Shown here: positions 35,308-45,199 of the stretch, piece after piece | Numbering within the stretch: position 1 is the stretch's first letter | Layout of the letters: each line of letters starts with the position of its first letter | Source of the DNA: Polyangium sp. y55x31 | Lineage (GTDB): Bacteria; Myxococcota_A; Polyangia; Polyangiales; Polyangiaceae | DNA: 64,000 nucleotides | Reading direction: 5' to 3' | NCBI RefSeq assembly: GCF_029946505.1 | Contig: NZ_JARZHG010000001.1 | Location: 62,001-126,000 of the forward strand | Notes under the pieces: model-generated | What the model saw: only the letters and a program-made list of their open reading frames with translations | Databases searched by the model: none | Told to the model about the DNA's origin: nothing | Translations under genes and position numbers: made by a program

Positions 35308-35607
35308 TCCCGTTCGTGCAGGAGCAGCGCCGAAAAAGGGCCCCTGAGACACGCGCTTGTCCCCTCATAAACCAATCCGCTCTTGGAATGGTTCCTTCGA
35401 GAAGGGCCGGGGGCCCTGACGCAGCCAGGCCCGGGCGGCCCCGGGCGCCACAGGACTCCGGCCCGATCGAGGTGGAGGAGGAGGCCCTGCGGTTCGAGAC
35501 ATTCGCCGGCGCATTTTGGGTCGACGTACGCGAACCACCACGAGCCGATCGAGGTGTGGTCGGAAGAAAATGGCGTTTGCCATCTCCCGCCCACACGCGA
35601 CGGGCTC
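35308..35607. other. Gene-free stretch between convergent genes
   Basis: 300 bases separating the M28 peptidase from the P450 gene, both ending here. It contains strongly self-complementary GC tracts near 35405-35455 (GGGCCGGGGGCCC, then GGCCCGGGCGGCCCCGGGC) that could terminate both transcripts. Several overlapping open frames exist on both strands, but none shows a recognisable protein. Confidence 0.4.
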
Positions 35608-36840
35608 TCAGTGCAACGCGACTTCGAATTTCTTCATCGAGCGAATCAGCGGGTGTGGCTCGAATTCCGGCTCGCCGAGCGGCTTCATGTCGGGGAAGCG
35701 CCTGAACAGGGTCCCCAGCGCCGTCACGAGCTGCATGCGCGCCAGCGCGGCACCCAGGCAGGTCTGCTGCCCCGAGCCGAAGGAAATGGTTTGTCGTAGG
35801 TCGCGACGGATATCGAAGCGATCCGGATCCGGGAACGCCTCCCCGTCACGGAGCGCAGCCGCGATGAGAGGGAGCACCATTTGACCCTTTCGCAGCGAAA
35901 CGCCCGCGAATTCCATTGCCTCCGTGCAGTACTTGGGGAAGCCCGATTTCGCGAACATCTCGAAACGCAGCGTCTCCTCGGCGGCGTTGCGCCAGAGGGA
36001 CGGGTCACGCTGGACCTCGGCGAGATCCGCGGGGTGCCGTAGCAGGGTGCGCACCCCCCAGGTGATTGCGTTTTTCGTGCTGTCTCCGCCCGCGACGAAG
36101 AAGGTGAAAACGAGTGAAAGCAACTCCTCCTCGGTGAGCTTGGCGCCCTCGTCGCGCGCCATGATGAGCGTGCTCAAGAGGTCATCCTCGCGGGGGTTCT
36201 CGCGACGATCTGCAATGACCCGGCGCAGCATGGCCACCCATCGCGGCGTCGGCGAAATCGAGGCGATGAGCTCGTCGGGAGGCAGCGCGATGTTGGCGCT
36301 CCTGGCAGCGGCCAGGCCGAAGGCGCAGAGATCCTCGCGCATTTCCGCAGGGATCGCGAGCAGATCACAGATGACACGAGTCGGCAGAGTTTCGGCAAAT
36401 TTGGTGAGATTGAGACGATCCCCCTCGACAGCGGTGTCGATGAGCTCGTCGACGACTTGCTGAATGCGAGTCTGCATCCGCTCGACGCTGCGCACCGTCA
36501 ACGAGCTGCTCACGAGCCTGCGCACCGGGCCGTGGCGGTGATCGGGCAGGAGGCTCAAGCCATTGTCGAGCAACTTCTGGAAGTCGATGAGCTCGGGGGG
36601 CCATTGCTCCGGCTGGGCGAACTCCCACGCACGGTAATTGTTGCTGAAACGCCGATCGTTGAGGATGGCTTTGACATCGCGGTATCGACTGAAGACCACC
36701 GTGTGGCGAGCCTGCCACTGGTACGTGGGGGCATTCTCGCGCAGCCATCGGTAGGTCGGATGGGGATCGACGAGGAAGCTCGGCCCGTCCATATCGAGGA
36801 CGAAGTCATCCAACGTCTTCCCTTCTCGTGTATCCGTCAT
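35608..36840 (-). CDS. Cytochrome P450
   Basis: 410 residues from ATG 36840, with GGAGATTCG upstream. The I-helix oxygen motif is AGGDST (250-255), the K-helix ExxR is EETLR (288-292), and the haem loop FGSGQQTCLGAALAR has Cys361. The usual His two residues before the Thr of the haem loop is Gln here, a tolerated substitution. Soluble class I bacterial type that would need ferredoxin and ferredoxin reductase, neither encoded in the window. Close to the PKS cluster and on the same strand, so a candidate tailoring oxygenase. It is separated from the cluster by a plus-strand hydrolase gene and a remnant, so membership is uncertain. Confidence 0.93.
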   Translation of the reverse strand: MTDTREGKTLDDFVLDMDGPSFLVDPHPTYRWLRENAPTYQWQARHTVVFSRYRDVKAILNDRRFSNNYRAWEFAQPEQWPPELIDFQKLLDNGLSLLPDHRHGPVRRLVSSSLTVRSVERMQTRIQQVVDELIDTAVEGDRLNLTKFAETLPTRVICDLLAIPAEMREDLCAFGLAAARSANIALPPDELIASISPTPRWVAMLRRVIADRRENPREDDLLSTLIMARDEGAKLTEEELLSLVFTFFVAGGDSTKNAITWGVRTLLRHPADLAEVQRDPSLWRNAAEETLRFEMFAKSGFPKYCTEAMEFAGVSLRKGQMVLPLIAAALRDGEAFPDPDRFDIRRDLRQTISFGSGQQTCLGAALARMQLVTALGTLFRRFPDMKPLGEPEFEPHPLIRSMKKFEVALH

Positions 36841-37078
36841 CGAATCTCCTTGCCTACGAAGCGATGGGTATGATTTGCCATAGGCACGGACGACACTCTA
36901 GAGCCTCGAATCGGACGGCGCAACGAACAAGCTCATCAGTCGTCGCGGATGCCTCGACGCCCGTTGATTGAAACCGCTCGCAGAAAGATGCCGAGACGCG
37001 GCCCCGAACAGGTGTAGGATGCCGCCGCCGAATGTCCCCTGGAGCGGCTGCTTTCCCGCGCCGCGTGGCAGTTCGCGG

Positions 37079-37252
37079 CTACTCGATTTCGTGGTGAACG
37101 TCAACATCGGCGGCGTCGGCGCGCTGGCGGGGGACGTGGACGAGGGAACCGTGAGACGTGCACTCGATCACGTTCAGGGGGCGCCGCCCGCACCTCCAGG
37201 TGCGGGTGGTCCGCGAGGCGGATGGCCCGCGATGGTTTCGAACGCCGCGCGC
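37079..37252 (+). pseudogene. Condensation-domain/PapA-like acyltransferase remnant, frameshifted
   Basis: One frame encodes LLDFVVNVNIGGVGALAGDVDEGTVRRALDHVQ (37076-37180). A second frame then continues with GRRPHLQVRVVREADGPRWF (about 37172-37237). Joined, they give the N-terminal strand-helix-strand of condensation and PapA/WES-type acyltransferases (NVNI-GVxxLxGxVDExxLRxALDxxQxRxPxLxVRVV). The frames meet in a run of five G at about 37176-37180; removing one G restores continuity. No HHxxxD motif or later part of the gene is found, so only about 55 residues survive. The remaining gap 36841-37504 has no other recognised feature. Confidence 0.5.
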
Positions 37253-37504
37253 CGGAGACGCCGTTCGCGGGGGTCCATCGACGATTGTCATGACGCACTC
37301 TCGTGGCCCCACGCGCGCGCTTCTGAAGCCACGGACAGCCGTGTAACGACCGATCCGCGCGGCCGCGCAGCCTCGGCCGAGCCCCTCCTCGTCCGGCATG
37401 CAGCTTTTGCATCTGCCCGATGCACAGGATGCGCGGATGGCTTCACCCCATGCGTCCCGACCAGCATAATCGTCATGGCACGTGGCATGCATGGGTGACG
37501 CCAC

Positions 37505-38413
37505 ATGACCCCGAATCAATCCGCGTTCAAATCGGACCAATCCCGTCGGATGTACCTCGAGCGATACGAAGCGCATGCGCGGCGATGGCCGGTGCCCTGC
37601 ACGACGGAGATGATCGATACCGCGTTCGGGCAGACGTTCGTGCGGATCAGCGGACCTCCCAGCGGCTCTCCGCTGGTCGTCGTGCACGGGGCATCGGCCA
37701 ACTCGCTCATCTGGTCGCATTGCGTCGCGCGGCTCGCCGAGCGATATCGCGTGTTCGCCCTGGACAACATCTTCGACTACGGTCGGAGCGTGTGCACGCA
37801 GTTTCCGGACACCATCGACGAGCTCTGCACCTGGCTCGACGAGGTGCTCGAGGGGCTTCACCTCGCGCAGGGCGTTCACCTCGCGGGGCACTCGTACGGC
37901 GCGTGGATCTCGAGCCTCTACGCGGCGCGACATCCCGAGCGATTGCAGACGCTGACGCTCATCGCGCCCGCCTACACGCTCGCCCCCTTCTCCGTCTCGT
38001 GGATCAGCCACGCGGCGCTCGTCGCCATTCCGCTCAAGACCCTGCACACCCACCTCTATTTCTGGTTGCTCGAGGACTTCGCGAAGAGCAGCCGGGAGGC
38101 GCACGACGAGGTGAACGATTTGAGCGAGGAGGTCTGGCTCGCGTCGCACACCTTCACGTCGCGGCATTACGTCCCTCCCACGCTCGTCGATGACGAGGAG
38201 CTCCGGAAGATCCGCGTCCCCACGCTGCTCATGATGGGTGAGCACGAGAAGGTCTGCGATCCGAAAAAGGCCATCCAGCGCTTGCACGACTTGATGCCGC
38301 AGGCGGAGGCAGAGTTGATCCCCGCGACGGGGCACGATGTCATTCTCGGTCAGCCGGACGCGCTCGACGCGAGGTGGCTACGGTTCCTCGATGCACACGC
38401 CGTCCACCACTAA
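37505..38413 (+). CDS. Alpha/beta hydrolase
   Basis: 302 residues. The oxyanion-hole motif is [13 protein letters not shown], the nucleophile elbow is GHSYG with Ser130, the acid is probably in [14 protein letters not shown], and the base is the His in [10 protein letters not shown] near residue 283. No signal peptide. It resembles carboxylesterase/haloperoxidase-type hydrolases such as proline iminopeptidase-like enzymes and could be a discrete editing thioesterase, esterase or cyclase. It runs convergent to the PKS operon, and its stop overlaps the last four bases of the carboxylase/reductase gene, so the two transcripts would overlap at their 3' ends. Confidence 0.85.
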   Translation: MTPNQSAFKSDQSRRMYLERYEAHARRWPVPCTTEMIDTAFGQTFVRISGPPSGSPLVVVHGASANSLIWSHCVARLAERYRVFALDNIFDYGRSVCTQFPDTIDELCTWLDEVLEGLHLAQGVHLAGHSYGAWISSLYAARHPERLQTLTLIAPAYTLAPFSVSWISHAALVAIPLKTLHTHLYFWLLEDFAKSSREAHDEVNDLSEEVWLASHTFTSRHYVPPTLVDDEELRKIRVPTLLMMGEHEKVCDPKKAIQRLHDLMPQAEAELIPATGHDVILGQPDALDARWLRFLDAHAVHH

Positions 38414-39684
38414 GAGGCCCCTCCGCGCGCCGCGCGTGCCTCCTCCAGCGTGCGGAGCCCGCGGCGCCGCGCATTCACGAGGATCGCCATCTTGCCGTTC
38501 GGGTGCCGGTTGTCGCGCATGAGTTGGTGGCTGTGGCCCGTCTCGTGGAGATCGAACACGCGTGACAGGCAGGGCGAGAGCAGCCCCTCCGCCACGAGCT
38601 TCGTGACCGCGATGGCCTGCTCGTCGTTCGCGAAATGGGACCCCTGGAGCCGCTTCTGGCGCATCCAGAGATATCGCAGATCGAGCGTCCCGAGGTACCC
38701 GGTCGTCCCGGCGCAAATGACGACCATGCCCCCCGTATCGCAGACGAACATCGACGTCGGCAGCGTGTCCTCGCCCGGGTGCTCGATCACGATCGCCGGG
38801 TTTCGACGTTTCCCGATCACCTCCCAGAACGCCGCGCCAAACTCCCTGGCTCCCTTGAGGAACGACCCATAGGCCGCCTTGTCCTCCACCGAACCCAGGG
38901 CTCCGAGGTGCTCGAACCGACGGCGATCGATGACGCCCGCGGCGCCAATCGAAAGGCAATAGTCGGTCTTGTCGGCGCCGCTCACCACGGCGACGGGAAG
39001 CGCGCCCGCCACCTTCGCGATTTGAATCGCCATGCAACCGAGCCCGCCGGCCGCGCCCCAGACGAGGACCGGATCGCCCGGTTTGACGTCGTTGGGCGGC
39101 CATCCGTGGAGCATCCGGTAGGCGGTCGCGGCGGAGAGCATGTAGGCCGCCGAATCTTCCCATGGGACGTGTCGCGGCTTCGGGATGCACTGGTGCGCCT
39201 GCACGAGCGTGAATTGCGCGAAGCTGCCCCAGTTCGTCTCGAATCCCCAGATGAGCTGCGAGGGAGCCATCATCGGGTCTTTGCCGGCCACGATATGGGG
39301 GTCGTCCTCGTCCCACGTGGCGCAGTGGAGCACGACCTCGTCGCCGACCGATACGGTCGTGACGTCTTTCCCGACAGCCCAGACGACGCCGCTCGCGTCG
39401 GAGCCGGCCACGTGGAAATCCTCGCGCTCGCCGCGCCGCCGCCGCGCCTCGATGACATTCACCGGAGCGCCGAGCGCGCTCCAGACGCCATTGTAGTTCA
39501 CCCCCGCGGCCATGACGTACACGAGCACGTCGCGCGGCCCGATCTCGGGGACGGGCACGACCTCCATTCGATACGCGTCTGCGGGCTGGCCAAACCTGTT
39601 CTCCCGGATGACCTGGGCGTACATCGTTCTCGGGACGTCGCCGAGGTCCGGGATTTCACCTAGCTCGTAGATCTCACGTTTCAT
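38410..39684 (-). CDS. ccr: Crotonyl-CoA carboxylase/reductase
   Basis: 424 residues from ATG 39684, chosen over GTG 39696 because GAGGGG lies just upstream. The medium-chain dehydrogenase fold has the NADPH motif [11 protein letters not shown] (about 206-216). The residues that hold CO2 in the family are all present: Asn in NYNGVW (63-68), Phe148/Glu149 in WGFETNWG and His350 in GSHFAND. It is therefore a true carboxylating enzyme that turns crotonyl-CoA, or longer 2-enoyl-CoAs, plus CO2 and NADPH into ethylmalonyl-CoA or alkylmalonyl-CoA. Last gene of the PKS operon, overlapping the acyl-CoA dehydrogenase gene. Confidence 0.93.
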   Translation of the reverse strand: MKREIYELGEIPDLGDVPRTMYAQVIRENRFGQPADAYRMEVVPVPEIGPRDVLVYVMAAGVNYNGVWSALGAPVNVIEARRRRGEREDFHVAGSDASGVVWAVGKDVTTVSVGDEVVLHCATWDEDDPHIVAGKDPMMAPSQLIWGFETNWGSFAQFTLVQAHQCIPKPRHVPWEDSAAYMLSAATAYRMLHGWPPNDVKPGDPVLVWGAAGGLGCMAIQIAKVAGALPVAVVSGADKTDYCLSIGAAGVIDRRRFEHLGALGSVEDKAAYGSFLKGAREFGAAFWEVIGKRRNPAIVIEHPGEDTLPTSMFVCDTGGMVVICAGTTGYLGTLDLRYLWMRQKRLQGSHFANDEQAIAVTKLVAEGLLSPCLSRVFDLHETGHSHQLMRDNRHPNGKMAILVNARRRGLRTLEEARAARGGAS

Positions 39685-40828
39685 GGGTCCCCTCACCGTA
39701 CGCCTGCGCCCCGTGATCGCCGATCACGATTTGCTGGATCTGGGTGCTCCCCTCGATGATCGAGAGAGCGCGCGCCTCTCGGAAGAGCATCTCGACGACG
39801 CCCCCATGCAAAAGCCCATACGCGCCGTGGACCTGGAGCGCATCGGCCGTCACGCGCGTCGCGACCCGCGCCGCGAACTGCTTCGCGATGGATGATTCGA
39901 TCATCGCTTCGGGATCCCGTTTGTCGCGAAGCATGCCCGCGTGCATGCAGAGCGCGCGCGCAGCGTGGACATCGGTGACCGCATCCGCGATCATGGCCTT
40001 CACGAGCTGGAACTCGTGAAGGCGCTGGCCGAATTGCTCCCGCTTCCCGGCATACGTCGACATCGCCTCGAGCGCCCCCTGGGCGACGCCCACGGCCGCC
40101 CACGCGACGCTGTAACGACCGATGTCGAGGGCGGTCGAGCAGACGTACCGGAAACCCGCGCCGAGGCTCCCGACGACGTTCTCCTTGGGAACCTCGACGC
40201 CCTCGAAATGGAGCTCCGCCAGGTGCGAGCCCCGGCCCGCGAGGACGTCTCGAATCGGCTTCACGTGGACATTCGGCCGATCACGCTCGACGAGGAATGC
40301 CGTCACCTCGTCACCGCGGCGCGCGAACACGAGGAAGACGTCCGCCATGGCGCCGAACGTCGTCCAGCGCTTGCGACCCTCGATGCGGAAGCCTCCCTCC
40401 GATGCCTCGTAGCGCGTGCGAACGTTCGCCGCGTCGCTCCCCGTTTCGGGTTCGCTCAGGGCAAACGCGCCGACGACGTCGCCCGTCGCCAGCGCGGGCA
40501 ACCATTTCGCCTTCTGCGCGCGGCTCCCCCATCGAGCGAGCGTGCCCGCGACGATGGAGGCGTGTACCGTCAGCAGATATCGCGTATTGCAGCAGACCTT
40601 GCCGATCTCTTCGGTCACGAGGCCCCAGGTGATCGCGTCGAGCGGGCTCCCGCCGAGATCCGCTGGGACGAGCGCGCCGAGCAAGCCCTCGCGCCCGAGC
40701 GCCTGGACGATTTCGCGCGGTACGCCCGCCTGGTCGAACTCGGCCACGCGCGCGCGCAGCCGGGAGCTCGCGAACGCGCGCGCGCGCCCGACCACGGCGT
40801 CTTGCTCCGCGGTCAATCGGAGTTTCAT
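39674..40828 (-). CDS. fkbI: Acyl-CoA/acyl-ACP dehydrogenase, FkbI-like
   Basis: 384 residues from ATG 40828, overlapping the ACP stop (ATGA). Acyl-CoA dehydrogenase signatures [15 protein letters not shown] and [40 protein letters not shown] include the catalytic Glu in IEGSTQIQ. Within the FkbGHIJK set this enzyme oxidises the hydroxyl-bearing carbon of glyceryl-ACP on the way to methoxymalonyl-ACP. The partners (ACP, HAD-type loading enzyme, hydroxyacyl dehydrogenase, methyltransferase) are all directly upstream, so the assignment by context is strong. Confidence 0.88.
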   Translation of the reverse strand: MKLRLTAEQDAVVGRARAFASSRLRARVAEFDQAGVPREIVQALGREGLLGALVPADLGGSPLDAITWGLVTEEIGKVCCNTRYLLTVHASIVAGTLARWGSRAQKAKWLPALATGDVVGAFALSEPETGSDAANVRTRYEASEGGFRIEGRKRWTTFGAMADVFLVFARRGDEVTAFLVERDRPNVHVKPIRDVLAGRGSHLAELHFEGVEVPKENVVGSLGAGFRYVCSTALDIGRYSVAWAAVGVAQGALEAMSTYAGKREQFGQRLHEFQLVKAMIADAVTDVHAARALCMHAGMLRDKRDPEAMIESSIAKQFAARVATRVTADALQVHGAYGLLHGGVVEMLFREARALSIIEGSTQIQQIVIGDHGAQAYGEGTHET

Positions 40829-41091
40829 CGGCTGAGCGTCGTGCCGAGCTTGCGCTCGATGAACGCCACGATCCTGTTCACCGTGCTGAACGTCGAAACG
40901 TCCAGATCGTCGTTGTCGACGGTCACTCCGCATTCGGTCTCGACGAAGTTGACGAGCTTGAGCGCCGTCATCGAGCTGACGAAGCCGAGCTTGAAGATGT
41001 CGTCATCGTCGCCGAGCGCGGCGTTGCGATGGTTCGACACCATGTTTTCCCGGATGAAGCTACGAATGGACTCGACGGTTACCATGTTCAT
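40825..41091 (-). CDS. fkbJ: Discrete acyl carrier protein, FkbJ-like
   Basis: 88 residues from ATG 41091, with AAAGGA five bases upstream. The small four-helix ACP has phosphopantetheine Ser40 in KLGFVSSMTALKLV. The usual Asp of the DSL/DSM motif is Ser here (SSM). It would carry the glycerate-derived unit while it is oxidised and methylated to methoxymalonyl-ACP. About 50 bases separate it from the FkbH-like gene upstream, and its stop overlaps the acyl-CoA dehydrogenase start. Confidence 0.87.
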   Translation of the reverse strand: MNMVTVESIRSFIRENMVSNHRNAALGDDDDIFKLGFVSSMTALKLVNFVETECGVTVDNDDLDVSTFSTVNRIVAFIERKLGTTLSR

Positions 41092-41141
41092 GTATCCTTT
41101 GGCTTCGAGGTCGCTCGAAGATCGATTCGACCGGATGCGTG

Positions 41142-42182
41142 CTATGGGGTGACGACTTCGATGTACCCCGGAAAGTTCTGAATTTGCTCGAGGTTCGCTT
41201 CGAGCACGCGCGCCCCCGTGTCACCGTCCCCCACGTCCCGGAACCCATTGAACTTGAACGCGACGTACATCGCCCGGTTGCGGTCGGTGGGGACGAAATC
41301 CGCGAAGAGCCGGACGCCTGCGCGCTTCGCCTCTTGCATCAGAAAGCCGAGCAGGACGGTCCCCACCCCGCGCGACATCACCCGGCACGACATGAGGAGC
41401 AGCCGGACGTACCACGCCGATTCGGTGCGCTCCACGAGGGAAAGGCCGATCTTGCCGTACGAGCCATAGACATCGGTCATCTCGCAGATGTAGAGCTTGT
41501 GCGAATCCGACCGCCGCAAGGCATCGAGCTCGTCGTAGCTGTAGGTCCGACCCGTCGCATTGAGCTGATGCGTGCGCACCGTGAGCTCCGCCGCCCGCGC
41601 GAGATCGTCGCCTTGCGCCTCGGCGATCTTGAAGCGCATGCCGAGCCCGCTCAGGAATGTTTCCTTCGGACCGTCGAACGTCTCCTCTGCGCGCTTGCGT
41701 TGCTCGTCCTCGCGGTACATCTGGCGCCTGCGCGCCGAATCGGCCGTGATGAACCGTGGGATCATGCGGCGATCCTCGAGCAGCGTGGCGTACGAATCGG
41801 CGTGCGCGACGTTCACGTCCGGGTTCGCCTTCGCGACCTCGTCACGCTCGAAGGGATCGTCGTCCACGAACAGGATGGTATTCATCCCGATGTTCAAGAC
41901 CTTCTGAATGCGGGCGATCGACTCGGATTTGGCGCCCCAATGGATCTCCGGGTAGAGGAAATACTCCCACAGCCCGAGTTCCCGGAGCTTCGCGGCGGCG
42001 TCGTCGAAGTTGTTCTTGCTGGCGACGGACTGCAGGATGCCGCGTTCGTCGAGCACGCGGATGATCCGCGCGATCTCCGGCTTCAGCGTCAGCGCGCCCG
42101 ACTCGACGAGCACGCCGTCCCAGAGCGTGTTGTCCAGATCCCAGACGACGCATTTGATGCCCTCTTCGTCGTGCTTGCTCAT
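41142..42182 (-). CDS. fkbH: FkbH-like HAD-superfamily glyceryl-ACP synthase
   Basis: 346 residues from ATG 42182, sharing one base with the upstream stop; a GTG three bases earlier is possible. The N-terminal HAD domain has WDLDNTLWDG (Asp15, Asp17) and FVDDDPFERDEV. The C-terminal GNAT-like half has VYGSYGKIGLSLV and CRVMSRGVGTVLLGFLMQEAKRAG. FkbH proteins dephosphorylate 1,3-bisphosphoglycerate while loading glycerate onto an ACP, the first step in making methoxymalonyl-ACP. Confidence 0.93.
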   Translation of the reverse strand: MSKHDEEGIKCVVWDLDNTLWDGVLVESGALTLKPEIARIIRVLDERGILQSVASKNNFDDAAAKLRELGLWEYFLYPEIHWGAKSESIARIQKVLNIGMNTILFVDDDPFERDEVAKANPDVNVAHADSYATLLEDRRMIPRFITADSARRRQMYREDEQRKRAEETFDGPKETFLSGLGMRFKIAEAQGDDLARAAELTVRTHQLNATGRTYSYDELDALRRSDSHKLYICEMTDVYGSYGKIGLSLVERTESAWYVRLLLMSCRVMSRGVGTVLLGFLMQEAKRAGVRLFADFVPTDRNRAMYVAFKFNGFRDVGDGDTGARVLEANLEQIQNFPGYIEVVTP

Positions 42183-43051
42183 CACGGCACCTTTCCGTAG
42201 TCGAAGAAGCCCTTGCCGCTCTTCCGGCCGAGCAGGCCCGCGTCCACCATGCGGACGAGCAGCGGGCAGGGCCGGAACTTCGGATCCTTGAAGCTCTCGT
42301 AGAGCACGATGAGCGACTTCAAGATCGTGTCGAGCCCGATGAGATCACCCGTCGCCAAGGGGCCCATCTTGTGGCTGAAACCCTCGGTGAAGATCCGATC
42401 CACCTGCGCGGGCTCCGCGATGCGATCGTGCACGACGAACGCCGCCTCGTTGATCGTCAACATCAAGATGCGATTCGTGACGAACCCCGGGCTGTCCTGC
42501 ACCACGACAGCCTCCTTGCCGAGCGAATCGAGGAGCGCCTTCGCGCGATCGACCGTCTCCGCGGAGGTATGATGCCCGACGATCACCTCGACAAGCCGCT
42601 TCAGCGGGACCGGATTCAGCAAATGCATTCCGATCGCGCGATCCGGCCGCGGCAGGAAGGAGCCGATCGTCGTGATCGATACGCAGGAGGTATTGACGCC
42701 GAAGACGGTATCCTCGCGGCAGAGCCGCCCGAGCTCCGTGTAGACCTCGCGCTTCACCGCGAGATCCTCCACGACGTTCTCGATCACGAAATGGACGTCC
42801 TCGAGACCTTCGTAGCTCGTCGTGAAGCGGATGCGAGACATGATCGCATCGAGCTTCGCGCCGCCGAACCGCGCGCGATCCATGAGCAGGACGAGCCGGA
42901 GGAGCTCCCCCATGCGCTTCTTCGCGCGCACGAGCGCGTCCTCGTGGATGTCCTTCAGGATGACGGAATGCCCATGCGCGCTGAGGTCGAATGCCAGATC
43001 GGCGCCCATGGTGCCAGCGCCGACGACGAGGACCTGCTTCCCTGTGCTCAT
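42182..43051 (-). CDS. fkbK: 3-hydroxyacyl-CoA dehydrogenase-like, FkbK-like
   Basis: 289 residues from ATG 43051, overlapping the methyltransferase stop (ATGA). The N-terminal NAD motif is VLVVGAGTMGADLAFDLSAHG. The family core is FVIENVVEDLAVKREVYTELGRLCREDTVFGVNTS, GMHLLNPVPLKRLVEVI (catalytic His) and the C-terminal helical domain GDLIGLDTILKSLIVLYESF. In methoxymalonyl-ACP pathways this enzyme oxidises glyceryl-ACP to the aldehyde or acid level. Confidence 0.9.
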   Translation of the reverse strand: MSTGKQVLVVGAGTMGADLAFDLSAHGHSVILKDIHEDALVRAKKRMGELLRLVLLMDRARFGGAKLDAIMSRIRFTTSYEGLEDVHFVIENVVEDLAVKREVYTELGRLCREDTVFGVNTSCVSITTIGSFLPRPDRAIGMHLLNPVPLKRLVEVIVGHHTSAETVDRAKALLDSLGKEAVVVQDSPGFVTNRILMLTINEAAFVVHDRIAEPAQVDRIFTEGFSHKMGPLATGDLIGLDTILKSLIVLYESFKDPKFRPCPLLVRMVDAGLLGRKSGKGFFDYGKVP

Positions 43052-43767
43052 TTCTCTTCCTTTGCGCGCCTGCATACGGCGCCCATCATGTCGTAACTAT
43101 AGCCGCGGCTCGTCTCCACCCGGACCACTTCGAGGCCTTGAGCGGCGAGGATCTCCTTGAACTCGGCCGCCGTCCAGAGCTCGCGATACCCGAGGTTGAG
43201 CTCCGGATATACCTCATAGTAGACGCGAGAAAGCGGGGTATCCATGGGCACGAGCAGGAGGAGCGCTCCGCCGTCGCGCATGTGCTTCGTGTGTGCCCGG
43301 AGGATGTCCGTCTTGTCCGCGAAGTGCTCGATGACGCCGAAGCTGCACACGACGTCGTGCCGCTCGGCGGACGCATACGTGAACAGATCCGACATCACGT
43401 ACTCTATCCGATCCTTGGTGGGGTCGTCCATCGCGTCGAACGCGCGCCGCGCCTCGGTATTGTTGTCGACGAGCCGGCCCTGCATGCCGTATTCGTTGAC
43501 GAGCCAGCGGGTGAGAAACCCCGTGCCGGCGCCGAGCTCGAGCACGCTCTGCCCACGAAAATCCATTCCGCGAAGCAGGCTTCGCAGCATACGCGTCACG
43601 ACGAAGGTGAACTGCGGGCGGCTCTCGCCGAGCTGCGCGCGCAGATGCAATAGGACGGCGAGCGGATCCAGCCGGCCCAGGTACTCCTCGGCACCCATGC
43701 GGGAGAAATAACCCGACCAATCGAACTCTCCGCCCGGCTGGGCCAACATGTTGCGCGTCAGATACAT
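43048..43767 (-). CDS. SAM-dependent methyltransferase, probable FkbG-like O-methyltransferase
   Basis: 239 residues from ATG 43767, with GAGGAG at good spacing; an upstream in-frame start was rejected. Class I SAM motif: SVLELGAGTGFLTRWLVNE. Post-I acidic residue in GRLVDNNTEARRAF, motif II-like VCSFGVIEHFADK and motif III GGALLLLVPMD. Its place next to FkbK-, FkbH-, FkbJ- and FkbI-like genes suggests it installs the methyl of methoxymalonyl-ACP. It could instead be a polyketide O-methyltransferase. A 55-base gap separates it from the epoxidase gene. Confidence 0.8.
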   Translation of the reverse strand: MYLTRNMLAQPGGEFDWSGYFSRMGAEEYLGRLDPLAVLLHLRAQLGESRPQFTFVVTRMLRSLLRGMDFRGQSVLELGAGTGFLTRWLVNEYGMQGRLVDNNTEARRAFDAMDDPTKDRIEYVMSDLFTYASAERHDVVCSFGVIEHFADKTDILRAHTKHMRDGGALLLLVPMDTPLSRVYYEVYPELNLGYRELWTAAEFKEILAAQGLEVVRVETSRGYSYDMMGAVCRRAKEEK

Positions 43768-43822
43768 GGAGACACTCCTCGATGGGAACGACGCTCGACG
43801 AGCGTCCACCTCGATATCCCTT

Positions 43823-45199
43823 TCATCCAGCCTGCCCCCCGGAAGCGCGAGGCGCCGCCGGCCGGGCGCGGCGCGAGGCCGCGAGCACTTCCCAGACCAT
43901 CCCGGGCGATACGAGCCCTGCCGGTGAACGCAGGAGATGGGTGATCTCGAGGGTCCGGCTGGCCACCATCTCCGACACCTGCCCGGCCCCCATCACGCGT
44001 CGCATGTAAGCGCTCAGGAGCCTCGTGGCGAAATTCGAGCCCGAGGCGCCCTTGGGACCTTTCGTCTGCGGGAGCGTGAGATCGCCCCCCGTGGCCATCT
44101 GCCACAACATCGCAATCGGCTTCGCCGCGCGACGGTAAAACGCCTGGACGAATGCGGCGTCCGTCCCCGAGACGCCCCCGAGCGTCGCTTCGAGGGCGTC
44201 CGACTGGAGGACCGCAGACGTCATTCCCTGCCCGTACACGGGATTCAGGCTGCAAATGGAGTCTCCGAAGAGCAGGAAGCCGTCCGGGATCTGCTTCATT
44301 CGGTCCACGCGGCGCCATTGGCTCGACGGCATTCGGTGAGCTACGATGTCGGAGAGCGGCTCGGACTCCGCGAGCACGTCGGCAACGACGGGCGAAGGGA
44401 GGCTACGCGCGAAATCGAAAAACCCTTGTTCGTCGGCGGGCGGGTGGTCGCCGTGGTATCCGACGAGCGTCACGATCCACCGCGATCCTTCCATCGGCGA
44501 CGCGACGCCGAGGCGCTGCGGCGGATCGGTGCCCACCATCGCGAGCCGAAAATCGCGGCGCTCGTTCTCCACCCTGCGGACCACGCGGCTCGCATACCCC
44601 ACGTGGACCGTGACCTCCTCGGCCTCCGGCGTCTCGAAGCCGAGCTCCGGCAGCCAGCGGACGGCGCGAGACGCGCGGCCCGTGGCATCGACGATCAGGT
44701 CGGCCTCGAGGAGGGCGTCGCCCTCGACCTTCACGCCCGTGATGCGACCGCCCTGTTTGCTCAAGCCCACCGCCGTCGTCCGGGGGCGGATGCTCACGCC
44801 AGGCATGGAGGCGATCCGCCGCCGGACGTGATGTTCGAGCAAGGTGCGCGAGCAGGTGGGCACGTCGAACGACGATTCGCAGCGAATGCGCGGGGCGCCG
44901 CCGACGAACGCATACCCGTCGCGACCGTGGTTCACGCGCACGGCGCCATCGGCGAGCAGCGCGTCGCCGAGCCCGGGAAACCATCCTTCGAGCGTGCGCT
45001 GTCCGAGGCCGAGCATGGTATGATAATGCCGCGCCTGCGGGACCCCGCGCCGATCGTCCGGCGTTTCAGGGATCTCGTCGCGGTCGAGCACGACGACCTC
45101 GTCGAAATGCTTCGCGAGCGCCCTCGCCGCGCAGATCCCGCCCATGCTCGCGCCAAGGACGATGGCCCGACGGCGGCCCGATGCTGCTGCATTCCTCAT
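43823..45199 (-). CDS. FAD-dependent epoxidase/monooxygenase, MonCI/LasC-like
   Basis: 458 residues from ATG 45199, overlapping the PKS stop (ATGA). The FAD motif is [32 protein letters not shown]. The group-typical [57 protein letters not shown] and [23 protein letters not shown] follow. The pattern fits the flavin epoxidases of polyether pathways (MonCI, Lsd18) better than halogenases, because the WxWxIP halogenase motif is absent. It could epoxidise one or more alkenes made by the PKS. Related hydroxylases cannot be excluded. Confidence 0.8.
   Translation of the reverse strand: MRNAAASGRRRAIVLGASMGGICAARALAKHFDEVVVLDRDEIPETPDDRRGVPQARHYHTMLGLGQRTLEGWFPGLGDALLADGAVRVNHGRDGYAFVGGAPRIRCESSFDVPTCSRTLLEHHVRRRIASMPGVSIRPRTTAVGLSKQGGRITGVKVEGDALLEADLIVDATGRASRAVRWLPELGFETPEAEEVTVHVGYASRVVRRVENERRDFRLAMVGTDPPQRLGVASPMEGSRWIVTLVGYHGDHPPADEQGFFDFARSLPSPVVADVLAESEPLSDIVAHRMPSSQWRRVDRMKQIPDGFLLFGDSICSLNPVYGQGMTSAVLQSDALEATLGGVSGTDAAFVQAFYRRAAKPIAMLWQMATGGDLTLPQTKGPKGASGSNFATRLLSAYMRRVMGAGQVSEMVASRTLEITHLLRSPAGLVSPGMVWEVLAASRRARPAAPRASGGQAG

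Noticed and set aside
35383-35799. Plus-strand frame in the gap before the P450
   Set aside because: Overlaps the P450 3' end in antisense and resembles no known protein.
36968-37498. Single 176-codon gene in the P450-hydrolase gap
   Set aside because: Only about 33 residues match a known fold; the rest is composition-driven, and the conserved continuation is in another frame.
43823-45199. Flavin-dependent halogenase
   Set aside because: The WxWxIP motif is absent; the pattern fits MonCI/LasC-type epoxidases.
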